A stretch of DNA of 64,000 nt from Streptomyces sp. Tue6028. GTDB taxonomy: Bacteria; Actinomycetota; Actinomycetes; Streptomycetales; Streptomycetaceae. Shown here in pieces: positions 8,729 through 17,200 of the stretch. Below the pieces are notes generated by a model, which was not told the DNA's origin, made no database searches, and was given only the letters and a program-made list of their open reading frames with translations. The stretch covers positions 368,649 to 432,648 of the forward strand of contig NZ_MLCE01000012.1 in the NCBI RefSeq assembly GCF_002300165.1, in the 5' to 3' direction. The position numbers and the translations under genes were made by a program. Each line of letters opens with the position of its first letter. Positions within the stretch are counted from its first letter, which is position 1.

Positions 8729-8742
8729 TTCGAAATTTCAAC
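8729..8742. promoter_or_regulatory. Palindrome-like operator (IclR-type candidate), iclR-lactonase operon
   Basis: TTCGAAATTTCAAC lies 19 bp upstream of the IclR start codon and differs by two terminal bases from the palindrome TTCGAAATTTCGAA. With the preceding TG and the CGATCG at 8746-8751 it aligns without gaps to the site before the sugar-binding protein. This suggests autoregulation. Confidence 0.6.
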
Positions 8743-8796
8743 AGACGATCGGCATGACGAACACAGGCTAGTCACAGTGGGCTTGGCCGGGCAATG

Positions 8797-8848
8797 GCCG
8801 GTGCGGCGGTACGACCGATGCCGGGCCACGGCCGGTGCGGCGGTACGG
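8797..8848. repeat. 18-bp direct repeat in the intergenic region 8711-9086
   Basis: GGCCGGTGCGGCGGTACG occurs exactly at 8797-8814 and 8831-8848 (34-bp offset). It lies in the 376-bp space between the divergently separated IclR promoter and the end of the PucR-type gene. Apart from this and the IclR box I see no gene, RNA or terminator in that space. Confidence 0.5.
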
Positions 8849-9086
8849 CGTCGGCACCGGCCCGCGGCATGATCGGCCGGCCCGACGGCGGCGCCGCGTA
8901 AACAACCCTTCAGGTCGATACGTCCAGGGTGTTTCGTTCGGATCAGCCCGGGTCCGCGACGCCCGGCACGGCACCTCGCCGCGTCGTCTGACCACCCGAG
9001 TACACCCAGCACGCGGATGATCCTCCGCCGTGCGATGCACCGCACCGGACGCCGCGGCCCGATCCGACCTGATCCGAACGAACCCC

Positions 9087-10370
9087 CTAGCGGCGGGCTC
9101 GGGGGTCGCCGAGTTCGCCGCGCAGGCGCTGGGCCCGCAGCACCAGCTCCAGCTCGAAGCGCCGGTCCGGGTCGTCGATCTCGTCGCCCCACAGCTCCCT
9201 GATCTGGCGCAGGCGGTAGCGGACCGTCTGCGGGTGGACGCCGAGGCGGGCGGCCACCTCGGGGGCTCCGCCGCGGGTCTCCAGCCAGGCCAGCAGTGTC
9301 TCGGCGAGACGGCGGCCGTGGGTGGGCCCGCAGTGCTCCAGCGGGGCGAGGCACCGGAGCGCCAGATCGTCGATGAGCTCCTCGGGCTGGAGCAGGACGA
9401 GCGCCTCGGTGTGCTCCGTGCAGTGCAGAACCCCTCCGGCGGGCAGCAGCCCCCGCTCCATGAGCCGCACGGCGGCCTCCGCCCAGCGCAGCGACTTCGC
9501 CGCTTCGGCCAGCGGCACCGGCGGCCCGATCGCGCCGGCCCAGCCGGTCAGTGCCCGGTCCAGCAGCTCCGGCCGGCCGGCGGCGTCGGGCTCGGGCACC
9601 ACCATGCGGGGCTGCTCGTACTCCATGTCGAGCAGCACGCCCTGCCCCACGGCGGGCGCGACGGCCTCCCTGGCCGGACGCAGCAGCACGCCCACGGCGA
9701 CCCGGTCGGGCAGGGGCCAGCCGACACGGGCCGCACGTTCGACGAGCGCCTCGGCCGGGTCGCCCCGGTGATGGTGCTCGGAGAACAGCAGCTCCATCAG
9801 GCGCCGCTGGAGGCGCAGCCGCTCCCCCGCCTGCCGCGCCGCGGCCTCGGCATAGCCCCGTACGGACTGGTCCACCAGGCCGTCCAGGTACTCGTATCCC
9901 GCGTCGACGAGCTCGTACATCGCCGGTGGCGGGATGTCGACGCGCTGCCCGATCTCGGCGAACCGCCGCCAGGCGAGCCTGACCCCCAGCCGGTAGATCG
10001 CCTGGAGCGAGTCGAGAGTGCGGCCGTGCAGGCCTTCGCCCCGGCCGAACTCCTGGAACACCTCCGGGGGGACGCGAGGCCTGCCCTCGGCCGCCTCCAG
10101 TTGCTGCACGAAGACCTCGATGGCACGCCGGATGCCGACGAGGGCCATCGGCTCGCCGGAGTCGTCCAGCACGAGTGGTAGATGGGGGTACTCGCGGCGG
10201 ATCTCGCGCAGGATCTCCTCGGCGAGCGCGGGCGCCTCGGCCATGGCGATCGCCGCGAACTGGCGTACCTGGAGCCGGGGAACGTCACGCCACGCCGAGC
10301 GCACGGTGAGGGTCCCCGGGCGTATCTGCACCACGCGCTCCGCCTCCGGCGCGCCCCTGCGGCCCGGCAC
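9087..10370 (-). CDS. PucR/CdaR-type helix-turn-helix transcriptional regulator
   Basis: A regulator of up to 427 residues. The C-terminal HTH_30-type domain is clear: ETLLAWLETRGGAPEVAARL followed by GVHPQTVRYRLRQIRELWG, the arrangement of PucR/CdaR proteins. The middle region resembles the GGDEF-like inactive domain of that family, and the N-terminal ~170 residues are helical (AEEILREIRREYPHL). The GTG at 10370 is the longest start and has no clear ribosome site; translation might begin further in, for example before VVQIRPGTLTVRSAW. It is 2 bp downstream of the DUF2613 gene on the same strand. The target genes are unknown. Confidence 0.8.
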   Translation of the reverse strand: MPGRRGAPEAERVVQIRPGTLTVRSAWRDVPRLQVRQFAAIAMAEAPALAEEILREIRREYPHLPLVLDDSGEPMALVGIRRAIEVFVQQLEAAEGRPRVPPEVFQEFGRGEGLHGRTLDSLQAIYRLGVRLAWRRFAEIGQRVDIPPPAMYELVDAGYEYLDGLVDQSVRGYAEAAARQAGERLRLQRRLMELLFSEHHHRGDPAEALVERAARVGWPLPDRVAVGVLLRPAREAVAPAVGQGVLLDMEYEQPRMVVPEPDAAGRPELLDRALTGWAGAIGPPVPLAEAAKSLRWAEAAVRLMERGLLPAGGVLHCTEHTEALVLLQPEELIDDLALRCLAPLEHCGPTHGRRLAETLLAWLETRGGAPEVAARLGVHPQTVRYRLRQIRELWGDEIDDPDRRFELELVLRAQRLRGELGDPRARR

Positions 10371-10372
10371 GG

Positions 10373-10525
10373 TCAGCGCTCCTGGCCGGCATGCTCGTAG
10401 GTGATCAACGGGGTGTTGGGCTGGTCGGGCGTCGCGTCGAGCAGCGCCACGATCCCGAGCGCGGCACCCACCGCCAGCAGGGCGGCGGCGCCGACGGTCA
10501 GCGCGGCGGCGAGCAGTCTGGACAT
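10373..10525 (-). CDS. DUF2613 family small membrane protein
   Basis: A 50-residue protein starting at the ATG at 10525, preceded by GAGAGG. It has one N-terminal hydrophobic segment (LLAAALTVGAAALLAVGAAL) and a short polar tail ending in TYEHAGQER. Length and pattern fit the DUF2613 family of actinobacterial single-pass or secreted mini-proteins of unknown function. The frame remains open upstream to 10741, but that extension is arginine/glycine-rich non-protein-like sequence and is rejected. Confidence 0.65.
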   Translation of the reverse strand: MSRLLAAALTVGAAALLAVGAALGIVALLDATPDQPNTPLITYEHAGQER

Positions 10526-10646
10526 CGCAGGGTCAGCCTCTCTGTCGGAGGTCGTCCCCACCCGGACCCGTGCGGCCACCGGTCGAGTGGTCCCACGGTC
10601 ACTGCCCACGCCGGCCCCGTCCGGCAGAGCCAGTCTCGACAATGCA

Positions 10647-10675
10647 TTGACACCCGTCAAGGGTGCGCCTACGGT
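10647..10675 (+). promoter_or_regulatory. Vegetative-type promoter of the DUF3068 gene
   Basis: TTGACA (10647-10652), a 17-bp spacer and TACGGT (10670-10675) fit the housekeeping sigma (HrdB-type) consensus. The -35 hexamer is part of a short inverted repeat TTGAC-N4-GTCAA. Transcription would start near 10682, giving a leader of about 108 nt before the ATG at 10790. Confidence 0.65.
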
Positions 10676-10789
10676 TCCCGGCCCGTACCGCACGTGCACT
10701 TTCCCTCCCGGTGTCGACGCACTCGTATCGCCTCGAACCACCCGATACCTCCCGTGCGTCGAGCCTCCTCACGCCCCTGGAGTGCCCGG

Positions 10790-11767
10790 ATGCGCCGCAA
10801 GGTCTCACCCCTCTCGCTGATCCTCCTGGGTCTCGGCACCTTCCTGCTCGTGCTGGCCCCGATGCTCGCCTGGTACGTGGAACCACGCGCCGCCGTGAAC
10901 CCGATCGACATCGACACGACCGCCGTCTACACCGGCACCGGCAGCGTCTTCGACGTGGACGAGGCCAAGACCGTGAACGACCGGAGGATCACCGTCACCC
11001 AGCAGGTGCGCGGCGACGTCGCCGACAGCGAGCGCAGCGGCAAGGCGGTCTGGGACGTGACGACCACGGTCGACACGGACAAGTCGCTGCCGGCGGCGGA
11101 CCCGCACGACGCGCTGGAGTTCGTGCCGGGCCGCTGGGTGACCGACCGCCGGACGAACGCTCCCGCGCACTGCTGCAAGGAGCACCCGTACTTCGAGGGC
11201 GAGGCCTATCTCAAGTTCCCCTTCGACGTGCAGAAACGCGCCTACCGCTGGTGGGACAACTCCCTCGGCGCGACGGTCACGCTGCACTACCGGGGCACCA
11301 AGAAGATCCGCGGGTACGAGGGCTACCGGTTCACCGGAACCGTCCCGGCCACCCGGACGGGGACCCGGCAGGTGCCGGGCGCGCTGGTCGGGGAGCCCGA
11401 GCGCAGCCAGGTGCTCGCCGAGGAGTGGTACGCCAACCACCTGATCGAGCTGGTCGTCGACCAGCGCACCGGCCGGGTGATCTACGCGCAGGTCGGCCCG
11501 CGCCGGACGCTGCGCGCCCCCGGCGGCGAGAAGGACGCGGCGGTGCTCCTCGACAGCCGGAAGCTGGCGTTCGACACCGCGACGCAGAAGGACCAGGTGA
11601 AGCAGGCGAAGAGCGAGAGCGGTCAGCTGCGCATGGTGGGGCAGACGGTGCCGATCGGCGCTGGTGTGCTGGGATTCGTCCTCGCCGCCGTGGGGGCCGG
11701 TTTGGTGGTACGCGGACGATCTGGTCCCGATACGTCCGACTCTTCCGACCCTTCTCTCACGATGTGA
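10790..11767 (+). CDS. DUF3068 domain protein (PorA-family annotated membrane protein)
   Basis: A 325-residue protein with an N-terminal membrane segment (PLSLILLGLGTFLLVLAPMLAWYV), a large extracytoplasmic domain with a CC pair (APAHCCKEHPYF), and a C-terminal membrane helix (VPIGAGVLGFVLAAVGAGLVV). This matches the actinobacterial DUF3068 family, in some databases called PorA-like; porin function is not shown by the sequence. Members are often found near glycosyltransferases and methyltransferases, as here, where the AftD-type operon begins 270 bp downstream. The start ATG was chosen because it directly precedes the membrane anchor. The downstream interval 11768-12036 shows no gene. Confidence 0.85.
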   Translation: MRRKVSPLSLILLGLGTFLLVLAPMLAWYVEPRAAVNPIDIDTTAVYTGTGSVFDVDEAKTVNDRRITVTQQVRGDVADSERSGKAVWDVTTTVDTDKSLPAADPHDALEFVPGRWVTDRRTNAPAHCCKEHPYFEGEAYLKFPFDVQKRAYRWWDNSLGATVTLHYRGTKKIRGYEGYRFTGTVPATRTGTRQVPGALVGEPERSQVLAEEWYANHLIELVVDQRTGRVIYAQVGPRRTLRAPGGEKDAAVLLDSRKLAFDTATQKDQVKQAKSESGQLRMVGQTVPIGAGVLGFVLAAVGAGLVVRGRSGPDTSDSSDPSLTM

Positions 11768-12036
11768 TGTTCCGTCAGCTCCACAAAGGCCGGAAATTGT
11801 CACCCCGGTGAGTAGCCGCGGGGAACGGCTGGGCGAAAACTGTCCACCCCACCCGAGCACAGCCCACCCACATCCCCGTTACAGCGAACTCCCACATCCC
11901 CCACAGTTCGTCGGATCGTGCGCGTCGTCCGCAGGAGGAATTGCGGAAGACGCGTCACCGGACCGGAAGGTGTGAATCCGCACCGAGCCCCACCCCCCAC
12001 GCTGAGTTCCGCACCCTGAGACGAGTTGGAGCACTC

Positions 12037-13188
12037 ATGCCCCAGCACGTGCCCTCCCCGCTGCGCGCCGCGTTCCCGCGCTCCGCGCAGTACCCCCCGG
12101 CGCTCCCCCCACATCCGCGCCGGATCGTCTTCCTCGCCCGCCGCGACCTCGGCAATCCGGCGGCGGGCGGTTCCGAACTCCTGGTCGACCGGCTGGCCGG
12201 AGGACTGACCCGGCTCGGCCATCAGGTCACCCTGCTGTGCGGCGGCCCGGCCGCCTACCGCGACTACCGGGTCGTCTCCGCGGGCGGCGATCTCGGCCAT
12301 TTCCTGCGCGCACGGCCCGCGTTGCACCGCCAGGTCGGCGACTGCGACCTGCTGGTGGAGGTGTGCAACGGCCTGCCCTATCTGGCCCCGCTGTGGCACC
12401 GCGGGCCCACCCTGTGCCTGGTCAACCATGTCCACACCGACCTGTGGAGGATGCGCTTCGGCGGACCGCTGGCCCCCGCCGCCCGACTCGGACGAAGACT
12501 CGAACACTGGGCCCTGGCCGGTGCGCAGCGCGGCGGTCTGCTGGTCGCCGTCTCGCCGTCGACCGCACACGCCCTGCGCGCGATCGGCGTCGAGCGGGAC
12601 CGCATCCGGGTCGTGCACAACGGCGTCGAGGAGCCGGGGCCGCGCGCCCTGCGCTCGCCGGAACCGCTGTTCGTGGCGATGGGCCGGCTCGTCGAGTACA
12701 AGAGGATCGATCTGCTGCTGCGGCTGTGGGAGCGGGTGCGTCCGGTCACCGGCGGCCGGCTGGTGATCGTCGGCGACGGACCCGAGCGGGAGCGTCTCGA
12801 ACAACTCGCCGGTCCCCATGTGGAGTTCACCGGACATGTCTCGGAGACGGAGAAGCACCGGCTGCTGTGCGCGGCATGGCTGCTGCTCCACCCGTCCGCC
12901 GTCGAGGGCTGGGGCCTGGTGGTCACCGAGGCCGCCGCCCGCGAGACCCCGGCGATCGCCTTCGACGTGCCCGGGCTGCGGGACTCCGTCGTCGACGGCG
13001 AGACGGGCCTGCTGGCGCGGGGCGAGTCCTCCTTCGCCGCGGCCTGGTGCACCCTCGCGCTGTCCACGGAGCGTCGCACCCTGATGGGCAGGGCGGCCCG
13101 CGACCACGCGGCCCGCTACCGCTGGAACCACACGGTCCACCAGTTCGGAGCGGTGGCCGCGGAGGCGGTGAGGGGCTGGACACCATGA
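12037..13188 (+). CDS. Glycosyltransferase family 4 protein
   Basis: A 383-residue GT-B glycosyltransferase using a nucleotide-activated sugar. The N-terminal domain has RRIVFLARRDLGNPAAGGSE (GT4 acceptor-domain start with GGSE). The C-terminal donor domain has VAMGRLVEYKRIDLLLRLW, VIVGDGPERERLEQL and the EX7E-type EGWGLVVTEAAA. The ATG at 12037 follows GTTGGAG. An upstream in-frame TTG (11941) lies only 2 bp from an AGGAGG and would add a non-conserved stretch, so it was not chosen. First gene of a seven-gene operon, with its stop overlapping the next ATG. It probably adds a sugar to an envelope acceptor on the cytoplasmic side. Confidence 0.92.
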   Translation: MPQHVPSPLRAAFPRSAQYPPALPPHPRRIVFLARRDLGNPAAGGSELLVDRLAGGLTRLGHQVTLLCGGPAAYRDYRVVSAGGDLGHFLRARPALHRQVGDCDLLVEVCNGLPYLAPLWHRGPTLCLVNHVHTDLWRMRFGGPLAPAARLGRRLEHWALAGAQRGGLLVAVSPSTAHALRAIGVERDRIRVVHNGVEEPGPRALRSPEPLFVAMGRLVEYKRIDLLLRLWERVRPVTGGRLVIVGDGPERERLEQLAGPHVEFTGHVSETEKHRLLCAAWLLLHPSAVEGWGLVVTEAAARETPAIAFDVPGLRDSVVDGETGLLARGESSFAAAWCTLALSTERRTLMGRAARDHAARYRWNHTVHQFGAVAAEAVRGWTP

Positions 13189-14228
13189 CGTCCCCCTGGA
13201 CCAGGCCCGACGCACAGGCGTCGGGTACGGCGCACGCCCCGCAGGCGGGGCGACCGGCCAAAGCCCCCGGGACCGCCGGGGCGCCGCGCGTCCCAGGAGT
13301 CGCGGAGGCCGCCGAGACCGCGCGGGCCCCGCGAGCGGCGGGAGTCCCGACAGCCCCGGGGCCCGCACACGCCCCAGAGGTGTCGAAGTCCGCGGGCAGC
13401 CCGGGGAAAGCCGTACCCGGGGCGGTGCCGGGCGGGAACGCCGAGGACCCGCGAGCGGCGGACGGCGGGGTCGGCGGAGGTGCCGAGCGCACCCGGGGCA
13501 CCGGGTTCAAGGACCCCTCGCTGCGGCGCTCCCTCGCGCTCTTCCAGGCCTTTCTGCACGAGCAGGAGGACCCCGAGTCCTGCTACACGCTGCTCGCCCG
13601 GGACGCCGCGGACCAGGTCGAGGCGTACGGCCCCGTGGAGGGCCGCGTCGTCGTCGACGTCGGTGGCGGCAGCGGGTACTTCACCGAGGAGTTCCGGCGG
13701 CGCGGCGCCCACGCCTATCTGTTCGAGCCGGACGTCAGGGAGCTGGGGCCCGCACCCGCCGGCTCGACGGTCGTCGCGGACGGCTATCTGCTGCCGCTGG
13801 CGGACGGTGTCGCCGACGTCTGCTTCTCCTCCAACGTGCTGGAGCACGTGGCCGACCCGCAGACGTTCCTGAGCGAGATGGTCCGGGTGACCCGCCCGGG
13901 CGGCCTGATCTATGTGTCGTTCACGAACTGGCTGTCCCCGTGGGGCGGCCACGAGTGGGCGCCCTGGCACTACCTCGGCGCCGAGCGGGCCCGCGCCCGC
14001 TACCGCCGCCGAACCGGAAGGGACGCCAAGCACACCCTCGGCGAGAACCTCTTCGCCGTGCACATCGGCAGCACCCTGCGGCAGGTGCGCGCTCGCGACG
14101 ACGTCACGGTCGTCTCGGCCCGCTCCCGCTACTGGCCGTTCCTCGCGTCGGCCGTCGCGAAGACGCCCGGACTGCGCGAGTTCGCCACCTGGAACCTCCT
14201 CCTCATCCTCCGGCGGTGTCCACCATGA
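13185..14228 (+). CDS. Class I SAM-dependent methyltransferase with long A/P/G-rich N-terminus
   Basis: A 347-residue protein. Residues 1-~105 are Ala/Pro/Gly-rich and probably disordered. The methyltransferase fold begins near FKDPSLRRSLALFQAF and has motif I VVVDVGGGSGYFTEEF, the acidic motif LFEPD and VCFSSNVLEHVADPQTFL. The post-I region contains WLSPWGGHEWAPWHYLG, as in methyltransferases linked to actinobacterial polysaccharide loci. It overlaps both neighbours by ATGA. The acceptor is unknown; sugar O-methylation or lipid-linked glycan capping is plausible. Confidence 0.88.
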   Translation: MTSPWTRPDAQASGTAHAPQAGRPAKAPGTAGAPRVPGVAEAAETARAPRAAGVPTAPGPAHAPEVSKSAGSPGKAVPGAVPGGNAEDPRAADGGVGGGAERTRGTGFKDPSLRRSLALFQAFLHEQEDPESCYTLLARDAADQVEAYGPVEGRVVVDVGGGSGYFTEEFRRRGAHAYLFEPDVRELGPAPAGSTVVADGYLLPLADGVADVCFSSNVLEHVADPQTFLSEMVRVTRPGGLIYVSFTNWLSPWGGHEWAPWHYLGAERARARYRRRTGRDAKHTLGENLFAVHIGSTLRQVRARDDVTVVSARSRYWPFLASAVAKTPGLREFATWNLLLILRRCPP

Positions 14229-17200
14229 CGAGCACGGTCCAGGCTCCTCCCCCGGCAGCCGTCCGCCCCGCCACGACCGCGGCCGGCCCCCCGCAGGGGC
14301 CGCGCTCGCGCGGCTGGCTGCTGGGTTTCTGGGCCGTGGTGTTCGTCCTCTTCCTGGCCGTGCATCCCGGACGGGCGACGTTCGACACCAAGCTCGGCGT
14401 GGCACTCGACCCGTGGCAGTTCCTGTCCGACCTGGGCCAGTTGTGGCACGACCGGGGAGGCTTCGGCGGCCTCCAGGACCAGTACGTCGGCTACGCGTGG
14501 CCGATGCTGCCGTTCTACGGTCTGTGCAGGCTGATCCACCTGCCGGTGTGGCTCGCGGAGCGGCTGTGGCTGTCGCTCGTGGTGTCCGTCGCCTTCTGGG
14601 GCGCGCTGCGGCTGGCGGAACGACTGCGCGTGGGCAGCGCGGCCTCACGCCTGCTCGCCGCCGTCGCGTACGCACTGTGGCCGGTCTTCACGGTCGTCGT
14701 CGGCTCGACCTCCGCGGCGGCACTGCCGGGTGCCTTCCTCCCCTGGGTGCTGCTGCCGCTCGCCGACGAGCGGTACGCCGCCCGGATCGCGGCCCTGCGC
14801 TCGGCGCTCGTCGTCCCCTTCATGGGCGGAGTGAACGCGGCGTCGACCCTGGCGTCGCTGCTCCCCGCCGGGCTGTACCTGCTGTCCCGCCCCCGCGGGC
14901 CCCGGCAGCGCAAGCTGCTCGCCTGGTGGGTGCCGGGCGTGATCCTGGCGACGGCCTGGTGGTGGATCGCCCTGCTGGTGCTCGGCGTCTACGGCGAGAA
15001 CTTCCTTCCCTACGTGGAGACTTCGGCGACGACGACCGCCACCATGTCGGCGACCGAGTCGCTGCGCGGCGCGGGCAACTGGGTGGCCTACCTGAACTTC
15101 GGGGAGGCCTGGCTGCCGGCCGGCTGGACCGTCGCGTCCTCGGTGGTCGTGATCGTCTGCTCGGCGCTCGCGGCCGGTCTGGGCCTGGCCGGACTGGCCA
15201 GACGGGACATGCCCGAGCGGCGCTGGCTGGTACTGACCGTGCTCACCGTCGCGCTCGTCACCCTCGCCGGGTACGGCGGCTCGTTCGGCGCGCCGTTCCA
15301 CGGGGTGGTCCAGGACTGGCTGAACGGCTGGCTCGTCCCCTTCCGCAACATCTACAAGTTCCAGACAGGGCTCGCCCTCGCGCTCGTCCTGGGCCTGGCC
15401 CATCTGGTCGCGGTCGCGGCCGAGACACGCGGCGCCCGCCCGGTGCGCGGCCGGCGCCTCGCCCCGCTGATCGCCGCCGTGCTGGTGCTGCCCGGGCTCG
15501 CCTGGCCGTACCTCAACGGGTCGATCCTGCAGCCCGGTTCGTTCCAGGAGCTGCCCAGGTACTGGCAGACCACGGCCGACTGGCTGGAGAAGTACTCGCC
15601 GGACTCCCGAGCCCTCGTCGTGCCCGCCACCGCGCACGGCATCTACACCTGGGGCTCCCCGATCGACGAGCCCCTGGACGTGCTCGCCGACTCCCGCTGG
15701 GCCGAGCGCGACTACGTGCCCTTCGGCACCCCGGGCAACCGGCGCGCCATGGACGCGGTGGAGCAGGCGCTGACGACCGGCGGCCAAGTCCCCGGCCTCG
15801 CGGACTACTTGAGCCGCGCCGGCCTCCACTACGTCGTCGTACGCAACGACCTGGACCCCGACCAGCTCGGGTACGTGCCCACCGCCACGGTGCGGCGCAC
15901 CCTGGAGCAGTCCGGATACCGACGGGTGACCGGGTTCGGCCCGGTCACGACCGGCGGGCGGATCGCGAACGACACCCCCCTCCAGGTGGAGGGCCTCTAC
16001 CCGCGCGGGCGCGCCGTGGAGATCTACGAACCCGCCGACCGGGACGTGCCGCGGCCCGGTCAGGCCGGACTGAAACCGATCGCCGACACCGCTGTCGTCT
16101 CCGGCGGTCCCGAGGCGCTGCTGCCGCTGGCCGCCGATCCGGCGGCGCGGGGCCGGGCCGCCGTGCTGACCGGCGACAACCACCCCGGTCTCGGCACCCC
16201 GCAGGTCCAGGTGGTGGGCGACGGGCTGCGGCGCGCCGACACCCGGTTCGGCCTGGTCGACGCCAACACCTCGTACACGTACACGCGCGACCAGCGCAAC
16301 GACAGCGGCAGCGTGCAGGACGCGGGGAGGAAGCCGCACCAGATCCTGCCGACGAAGGGCATCGAGCACCAGACGGTCGCCCAGCTGCGCGGCGCCCGCT
16401 CGGTGACCGCGTCCTCGACCGGCAACTGGCTGTTCCACCTTCCGCAGTACGACCCCGTGAACGCCTTCGACGGCAACCCCGACACGGCCTGGGCCGAGGG
16501 CGCGGCGGGCTCGGCGGACGGGCAGTGGCTGCGGATCCGCTTCGACGGGTCCGTGGACGTGCCCTCGTCGTTCGAGGTGACACCGCTGCCGCAGGACGGC
16601 GTGCGCGCGGCGGCGACGCGCATCCGGGTGGAGACGGAGAAGGGCTCCGTCACGAGCTATCTCCAGCCGAACGGCATGAAGCAGACGGTCAGGGCGCGCC
16701 CCGGGTCCACGGGCTGGCTGAAGATCACGATCGTGGACTCGACACGGCCGCACGCCGGTCTCACCGGTGCGGGCTTCTCCGAGATCGCCCTCCCGGACGT
16801 CCAGGTCACCCGTCTGCTGCGGCTGCCCACGGACGCCTCGGGGCCGGACGCGTCCGCGGCGTCGGCCGAGGTCGTCTCCCTGCACCGCACCACCGACCCC
16901 ACCGGGCTCTCCGCCACCGGCACGGAGGCGGGGCTGCACCGCAGCTTCGCCACCTCGACGGTGGGGACGTACGCCATGAAGGCGAGCGCGGTCCCGGTCC
17001 CCGGCGCCGAGCTCGACGAGTTGCTCTACGAGGTGGCGCCCGACCAGCAGAGCCGGATCAAGGCGACGGCGGACTCCACCGCGCGGCTCGGCGCCGGTCT
17101 GTCCGCGCGCAATCTCACCGACGGCGACCTCACCACGGCGTGGATCGCCGGCGGCAACCCGACGATCCATCTGAGCTGGCCGGACAAGCAGCCGGTCTCG

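Noticed and set aside
8711..9086. Riboswitch or small RNA in the 376-bp gap
   Set aside because: No recognisable aptamer core, no terminator with T-tract and no paired structure beyond GC-rich short repeats.
10526..10741. N-terminal extension of the DUF2613 protein
   Set aside because: It would cover the DUF3068 promoter, and its translation is low-complexity basic sequence; the ATG at 10525 directly precedes the membrane segment.
11941..12036. TTG at 11941 as start of the GT4 gene
   Set aside because: The AGGAGG is only 2 bp from the TTG and the added 32 residues look non-coding; ATG 12037 has better spacing.
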